From contig NZ_JBKKHQ010000012.1 of assembly GCF_046614695.1 (NCBI RefSeq), positions 248,001-312,000 of the forward strand: DNA of 64,000 bases, read 5' to 3'. How positions within the stretch are numbered: the stretch's first letter is position 1; each line of letters opens with the position of its first letter. This stretch comes from Pokkaliibacter sp046614695. Lineage in GTDB: Bacteria; Pseudomonadota; Gammaproteobacteria; Pseudomonadales; Balneatricaceae. The notes under the pieces were generated by a model. It had not been told where the DNA came from and did no database searches. It saw only the letters and a program-made list of their open reading frames with translations. A program made the position numbers and the translations under genes. Shown in pieces: positions 59,855-64,000 of this stretch.

Positions 59855-62122
59855 ATGACTGACACTACGACCGATAATCGCTCTTTTGATAACGGCGGCT
59901 TCGAGCGTCTGCCCCTCAAGGTGTACACGGAAAAGGCCTATCTGGACTATTCCATGTACGTCATTCTGGACCGCGCACTGCCGCATATCGGCGATGGTCT
60001 GAAGCCGGTACAGCGGCGCATTATTTATGCGATGTCCGAGCTTGGGCTGCGTAACTCCGCCAAGTACAAGAAATCGGCCCGAACCATTGGTGACGTGCTG
60101 GGTAAATATCACCCCCACGGTGACAGCGCCTGTTACGAAGCGATGGTGCTGATGGCTCAGCCTTTCTCCTACCGCTACCCGCTGGTGGATGGTCAGGGCA
60201 ACTGGGGCTCGGCGGATGATCCCAAATCCTTCGCCGCCATGCGTTATACCGAAGCGCGACTGGCAGCGTTTGCAGACCTGTACCTGGGCGAACTGGGTCA
60301 GGGCACAGTGGATTGGGGCCCGAACTTTGACGGTACCATGGATGAGCCCCTGGTTCTGCCGAACCGGCTGCCCGGCGTCCTGCTTAACGGTACAACCGGT
60401 ATTGCCGTGGGTATGGCGACAGACATTCCCCCGCACAATGCGCGAGAAGTAACCTCGGCCTGTATTCGCCTGCTGGATCAGCCCGAAGCGACGTTGGAGC
60501 ATCTGCTTGAGCATGTGCAGGGGCCGGATTATCCGACCGAAGCGGAAATCGTCACTCCGCGCAAAGAGCTGAAAGACATCTACCGTACTGGCCGTGGTAG
60601 TGTGAAACTGCGCGCCCATTACGTGGTGGAAGACGGTGATATCGTCATCACCGCGCTGCCTCATCAGGTATCAGGCGCCAAAGTGCTGGAGCAGATCGCT
60701 CAGCAAATGCAGGCCAAAAAGCTACCTATGGTCGCGGATCTGCGCGATGAGTCGGATCATGAAAACCCGACCCGCCTGGTAGTGATTCCCCGCTCTAACC
60801 GCGTGGATCTTGAAGCCCTGATGATCCACCTGTTTGCCACCACGGATCTTGAGAAGAGCTATCGCGTCAATCTCAATATGATCGGTCTGGATGGCCGTCC
60901 TCAGGTCAAAGACCTGCGTACTATTCTTGTGGAATGGCTGAGCTTCCGTGAAATCACGGTGCGGCGCCGTTTGCAGTATCGCCTAGACAAGGTCATTGAT
61001 CGTCTGCATATCCTTGAAGGTTTGCTGGTTGCCTATCTCAATATTGATGAAGTGATCCGCATTATCCGTGAGGAAGATGAACCCAAGGCTGAGCTGATTG
61101 CCCGCTTCTCGCTGTCTGATATTCAGGCCGAAGCGATTCTCAACCTGCGCTTGCGTCATCTGGCCAAGCTTGAAGAGATGCAGATTCGTGGCGAGCAGGA
61201 TGAGTTGGAAGCGGAGCGCAAGCACCTTGAGCATTTGCTTGGTGACCAGGCGGCACTGCGTAACCTCATCAAGGATGAGCTGACCGCGGATGCCGAGAAG
61301 TTCGGTGACGAGCGCCGCTCTCCCATTTGTGAGCGTCAGGAAGCCAAAGCCTTCAGCGAAACCGATCTGCTCAGCAATGAAGCAGTCACGGTGGTGCTCT
61401 CCAAGCAGGGCTGGATTCGTTCCGCGAAAGGCCATGATGTGGATGCCGAAGGCCTGAGTTATAAGTCCGGCGACAGCTTTATGCTGGCGGTGAAAGGACG
61501 CAGTAACCAGCCAACGGTACTGCTCGACAGTGCAGGGCGGGCTTATACGCTGGCCACGCATACACTGCCTTCTGCCCGTGGGCAAGGCGAGCCATTAACA
61601 GGGCGCATTAACCTGCAAAGCGGGGCGCAGATCGTTAATGCCTGCCTGGGCGATGAACAGCAGCGTGTGCTGCTTGCCAGTGATGCCGGCTACGGTTTCG
61701 TGACCAAAATTGCCGAACTGGTGGGTAAGAACCGTGCCGGTAAGGTGGTGTTGAGTCTGCCGGAAAAAGCGCAGTTAGTGGCACCTGCGATGATTCCCGC
61801 CACCGATGACGAGCTGCAAGTGGTGGTGGTCAGTAATGAAGGCCGTTTGCTGGTATTTCCGCTGGCAGAGTTGCCGGAGCTGGCGAAAGGTAAGGGCAAC
61901 AAGATGATCAATATTCCCTCAGCACGTGCCCGTAACCGTGAGGAGTTTATGTCGGCCATGGTGGTGATGCCTCGCAGTGCTGGTCTGGTGGTCAGTAGCG
62001 GCAAGCGCGATATGCGCATTAAAGCGGATGATCTTGATCACTATCGTGGTGAGCGTGGCCGTCGCGGCAGCCTGTTGCCTCGTGGCTTCCAGCGTGTTGA
62101 TGGCTTGTCCTGGGAAAGCTAG
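59855..62122 (+). CDS. parC: DNA topoisomerase IV subunit A
   Basis: ParC cleaves and rejoins DNA during decatenation. The active-site tyrosine is in SFAAMRYTEARL near residue 120. The quinolone-target region reads YHPHGDSACYEAMV, with the wild-type Ser and Glu found in susceptible E. coli. The 755-residue protein continues with the coiled-coil tower and a degenerate C-terminal beta-propeller. ATG 59855 follows AAGGA; a GTG four codons earlier is less likely. It lies 6.5 kb from parE on the same strand, and a bidirectional terminator follows. Confidence 0.97.
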   Translation: MTDTTTDNRSFDNGGFERLPLKVYTEKAYLDYSMYVILDRALPHIGDGLKPVQRRIIYAMSELGLRNSAKYKKSARTIGDVLGKYHPHGDSACYEAMVLMAQPFSYRYPLVDGQGNWGSADDPKSFAAMRYTEARLAAFADLYLGELGQGTVDWGPNFDGTMDEPLVLPNRLPGVLLNGTTGIAVGMATDIPPHNAREVTSACIRLLDQPEATLEHLLEHVQGPDYPTEAEIVTPRKELKDIYRTGRGSVKLRAHYVVEDGDIVITALPHQVSGAKVLEQIAQQMQAKKLPMVADLRDESDHENPTRLVVIPRSNRVDLEALMIHLFATTDLEKSYRVNLNMIGLDGRPQVKDLRTILVEWLSFREITVRRRLQYRLDKVIDRLHILEGLLVAYLNIDEVIRIIREEDEPKAELIARFSLSDIQAEAILNLRLRHLAKLEEMQIRGEQDELEAERKHLEHLLGDQAALRNLIKDELTADAEKFGDERRSPICERQEAKAFSETDLLSNEAVTVVLSKQGWIRSAKGHDVDAEGLSYKSGDSFMLAVKGRSNQPTVLLDSAGRAYTLATHTLPSARGQGEPLTGRINLQSGAQIVNACLGDEQQRVLLASDAGYGFVTKIAELVGKNRAGKVVLSLPEKAQLVAPAMIPATDDELQVVVVSNEGRLLVFPLAELPELAKGKGNKMINIPSARARNREEFMSAMVVMPRSAGLVVSSGKRDMRIKADDLDHYRGERGRRGSLLPRGFQRVDGLSWES

Positions 62123-62146
62123 GCCGAGTCAGATAGACGCTCCAAT

Positions 62147-62174
62147 AAAAAACGCAGCTCAGGCTGCGTTTTTT
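62147..62174. terminator. Bidirectional rho-independent terminator
   Basis: AAAAAACGCAGC pairs with GCTGCGTTTTTT around a TCAG tetraloop. It sits between the convergent parC and SulP genes and can end both. Confidence 0.95.
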
Positions 62175-62219
62175 ATTGTCCGTAATGGAGATTTCGCGTC
62201 AGAGAGCGGGCTGCTGCTT

Positions 62220-63740
62220 TTAGTTGTGGTCACTGGCGACCTGATAGTAAGGGTCTTCAATCAGGTTTACTTCCACCAGCGACTGCGCCTTCTTGTTGAG
62301 CAGGGTCTTGCACTTAGTGCTCAGGTGGCGCAGGTGCAGCTGCTTTCCTGCCTGCTCGTAGCGCTCGACCAAATGCTCAATGGCTTCGAGCCCCGAGTGG
62401 TCATAAACCCGTGAATAGCGGAAATCGAGCACAATGCGCATGGGATCCGTGGCGGGGTGAAACAGGCTCTGGAAAGAGCGGGCCGAGCCAAAAAACAGGG
62501 GGCCGTGCAATACATACACCCGGGCATCGCCTTCGTCATGAGTCAGTACGCGAACATGCTTGGCGTGCTCCCAGGCAAACCCCAGTGCGGACACCACCAC
62601 CCCTGCAGCCATGGCCAGCGCCAGATCGAAAAAGAGCGTCATCAGCATGACCAGAAGCGCTACCAGCTGTTCAGTCCTTGGCACTTTGCGAATCAGCCGA
62701 ATCAGGGATGACTCAAACGCCGTGAACGCCACCATCAGCATGATGCCGAGCACCACGCCAAGCGGAATATAGCTCAGCCAAGCCTCGCCGCGGATCACTA
62801 TCAGAATCAGTAATACGGCAGCCGTCAGGGTGGAAAAGCGGGAACGGCCGCCACTTTGCAGATTAAGCAAGGTCTGGCCGAAGTGACCGCTGGCGGGTAG
62901 TCCGCCAAAGCAACTGCTGATGAGGTTACCGATTCCCTGGGCGAGACATTCCTGATTACTGCGCCCGCGGGTGTTGGTCATATCATCGGTCATGTTCAGC
63001 ACAAAGAGGCTTTCACTCAGGCCGGTAATTGCCAGCAGTAAGGCATAAGGCAGCACGATGCTGAGGCTTTCGGTATCCAGTGGCAGTTCCGGCACCTTGA
63101 GGCGCGGTACGCTGCCGGTCCAGGCGGTCACATCACCAAGGGTCGTGACATCCATGCCGATCAGATAGAGCACACCACTGACAACCACGAGTGCGAACAG
63201 CGCCGCAGGGACTTTTGGCAGGTAAAAAGGCAAGTAGCGCAGGATCAGTAAGGTCGCCAGCACAACGCCCATCAGGGTGAAGAGCGGCTCGCCTGTCAGC
63301 CAGTGGGAAAGATTATCGGGGTTACGAAAGAGGTTGAGCTGCTGGCGGAATATTTCGATCGCCAGACCGCAAATGGATCCGAGAATCACCGGCTGCGGCA
63401 GCATGCGGATGAACTTGCCGAGTTTGAGGCCCCAGGCAATCAGCTGGAAAAGTCCCATGAGCATCAGACAGGTGAAGACGTAACGCAGGCCGTAATTTGC
63501 GCCGAGATGAGCGACAACGACGACCAGTGCAGGGGTTGTCATGGCCGCCATGGCAGGACGTCCACCCAGAAGGGAGACAACCACCAGCATCATAATGGCG
63601 GTATACAGGCCTGTCAGGGGCGCAAAGCCTGCGGCGAAGGCGAGGGTCATGGCTTCGGGGACCATCGTTATAGCGAGGGCAATTCCCGCCAGAAGGTCGA
63701 AACCGGCCCGCTGGCTCCCTCGTGTTAGCGTAGCTAGCAT
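62220..63740 (-). CDS. SulP-family anion transporter with STAS domain
   Basis: The 506-residue protein is a SulP/SLC26-type transporter. About twelve hydrophobic helices cover residues 10-400, beginning with the family hallmark ALAITMVPEAMTLAFAAGFAPLTGLYTAI. A STAS domain (about 400-495, RVYVLHGPLFFGSARSFQSLF and VYDHSGLEAIEHLVERYE) forms the cytoplasmic tail. Substrates of the family include sulfate, bicarbonate and dicarboxylates. The actual substrate cannot be read here. The ATG at 63740 is preceded by a GGGATG-type site. It lies after the bidirectional terminator. Confidence 0.93.
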   Translation of the reverse strand: MLATLTRGSQRAGFDLLAGIALAITMVPEAMTLAFAAGFAPLTGLYTAIMMLVVVSLLGGRPAMAAMTTPALVVVVAHLGANYGLRYVFTCLMLMGLFQLIAWGLKLGKFIRMLPQPVILGSICGLAIEIFRQQLNLFRNPDNLSHWLTGEPLFTLMGVVLATLLILRYLPFYLPKVPAALFALVVVSGVLYLIGMDVTTLGDVTAWTGSVPRLKVPELPLDTESLSIVLPYALLLAITGLSESLFVLNMTDDMTNTRGRSNQECLAQGIGNLISSCFGGLPASGHFGQTLLNLQSGGRSRFSTLTAAVLLILIVIRGEAWLSYIPLGVVLGIMLMVAFTAFESSLIRLIRKVPRTEQLVALLVMLMTLFFDLALAMAAGVVVSALGFAWEHAKHVRVLTHDEGDARVYVLHGPLFFGSARSFQSLFHPATDPMRIVLDFRYSRVYDHSGLEAIEHLVERYEQAGKQLHLRHLSTKCKTLLNKKAQSLVEVNLIEDPYYQVASDHN

Positions 63741-63888
63741 GGTGTTGCATCCCTGAGAGCGAAATCGGATTCTAGAGCAGAGGCTGTAATCAGCTCAAGC
63801 GACGGGCTGTTGCGCGGCGCGGAATTATACCCCTGATACTCTCCTAGGTGTGTTCTTAACCTACTGAGTTCCAAGGGAATTGCGGGTT

Positions 63889-64000
63889 CTAGCGCTGCAC
63901 AGGACGCTTTTGCAGCTTTCGTTGCAGTGTGCGTCTGTGCATGTTCAGGGCGCGTGCGGTGGCAGAGATGTTGCCGTCATGCTGTTGTAGCACCTGCTGG
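63889..64000 (-). CDS. RegA/ActR/PrrA-type response regulator, C-terminal end (5' end outside window)
   Basis: The frame is open from the right edge to a TAG stop at 63889 and encodes 36 residues: a Fis-type helix-turn-helix with GNISATARALNMHRRTLQRKL, ending KRPVQR. This is the hallmark C-terminus of RegA/ActR/PrrA redox-responsive regulators. The receiver domain and start codon are outside the window. The gene is upstream of the SulP transporter gene on the same strand. Identification rests on this motif only, but it is a distinctive one. Confidence 0.85.
   Translation of the reverse strand, partial: QQVLQQHDGNISATARALNMHRRTLQRKLQKRPVQR

Noticed and set aside
59627..60664. Minus-strand open frame (345 codons) across the start of parC
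   Set aside because: Overlaps both the metallopeptidase and parC genes, which have strong family evidence.
1..64000. CRISPR arrays, tRNA, rRNA, insertion sequences and integrases
   Set aside because: Looked for by eye on both strands; none found.

Overview
The window reads as chromosome from a gammaproteobacterium of the Pseudomonadales/Oceanospirillales kind. The reasons are a nudF-yqiB-cpdA-yqiA-parE gene order, an ilvI-ilvH-ilvC operon, a HolD-like gene overlapping rimI, several GGDEF/EAL proteins, and a RegA/ActR-type regulator tail at the right edge. No rRNA, tRNA, insertion sequence or CRISPR array was seen. Most of the DNA is compact housekeeping sequence. Two stretches look accessory: 12.8-24.5 kb and 39.9-43.6 kb.

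Left part (1-12.8 kb): the end of an EAL phosphodiesterase; dinB (DNA polymerase IV) with a clear LexA box; an RluA-type pseudouridine synthase; a YgjP-like metalloprotein; small hypothetical proteins; a large chemoreceptor; and the branched-chain amino acid operon ilvI-ilvH-ilvC. The ilv operon starts from a GTG codon behind a strongly structured 5' region.

Accessory region 1 (12.8-24.5 kb): an AT-rich gene-free stretch is followed by three same-strand genes. They encode a 292-residue protein with three copies of a D-H-H-V motif, a 2804-residue RHS/YD-repeat shell protein with an Ala/Gly-rich hydrophobic C-terminus, and a protein resembling Ca2+-dependent PI-phospholipase C with a beta-rich tail. 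None has a recognisable signal peptide. This looks like an undescribed RHS-type toxin or delivery cluster.

Middle (24.8-39.9 kb): pssA, a 1303-residue SNF2 helicase, msrP-msrQ (periplasmic methionine sulfoxide repair), nadE, a DinB-fold protein, a DTW-domain tRNA modification enzyme, a patB-type C-S lyase divergent from a 3-methyladenine glycosylase gene, and the HolD-like/rimI pair.

Accessory region 2 (39.9-43.6 kb), the most notable find: on the minus strand a perfect hrp box (GGAACC-N15-CCACTTA) precedes a CesT-type type III secretion chaperone gene. This is translationally coupled (TGATG) to a 586-residue protein, and a 406-residue paralogue follows. Both large proteins carry deaminase-superfamily zinc motifs (HAE and PCGIC) at the same spacing. 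The longer one ends in an Arg/Asn/Gln-rich tail and a bipartite-NLS-like segment. I infer a HrpL-controlled pair of type III effectors predicted to be deaminases, possibly acting on host nucleic acid. No type III apparatus gene lies in the window.

Right part (43.7-64 kb): an alpha/beta-hydrolase-like protein lacking the usual nucleophile; a DEDDh exonuclease divergent from hemY; an EAL-CBS-GGDEF protein; the nudF-yqiB-cpdA-yqiA-parE block; a CheY-like regulator and a CHASE-PAS histidine kinase; a GGDEF-EAL protein downstream of a perfect FNR/Anr box; a zinc-ribbon metallopeptidase; parC; a SulP transporter; and the end of a RegA-type response regulator gene.
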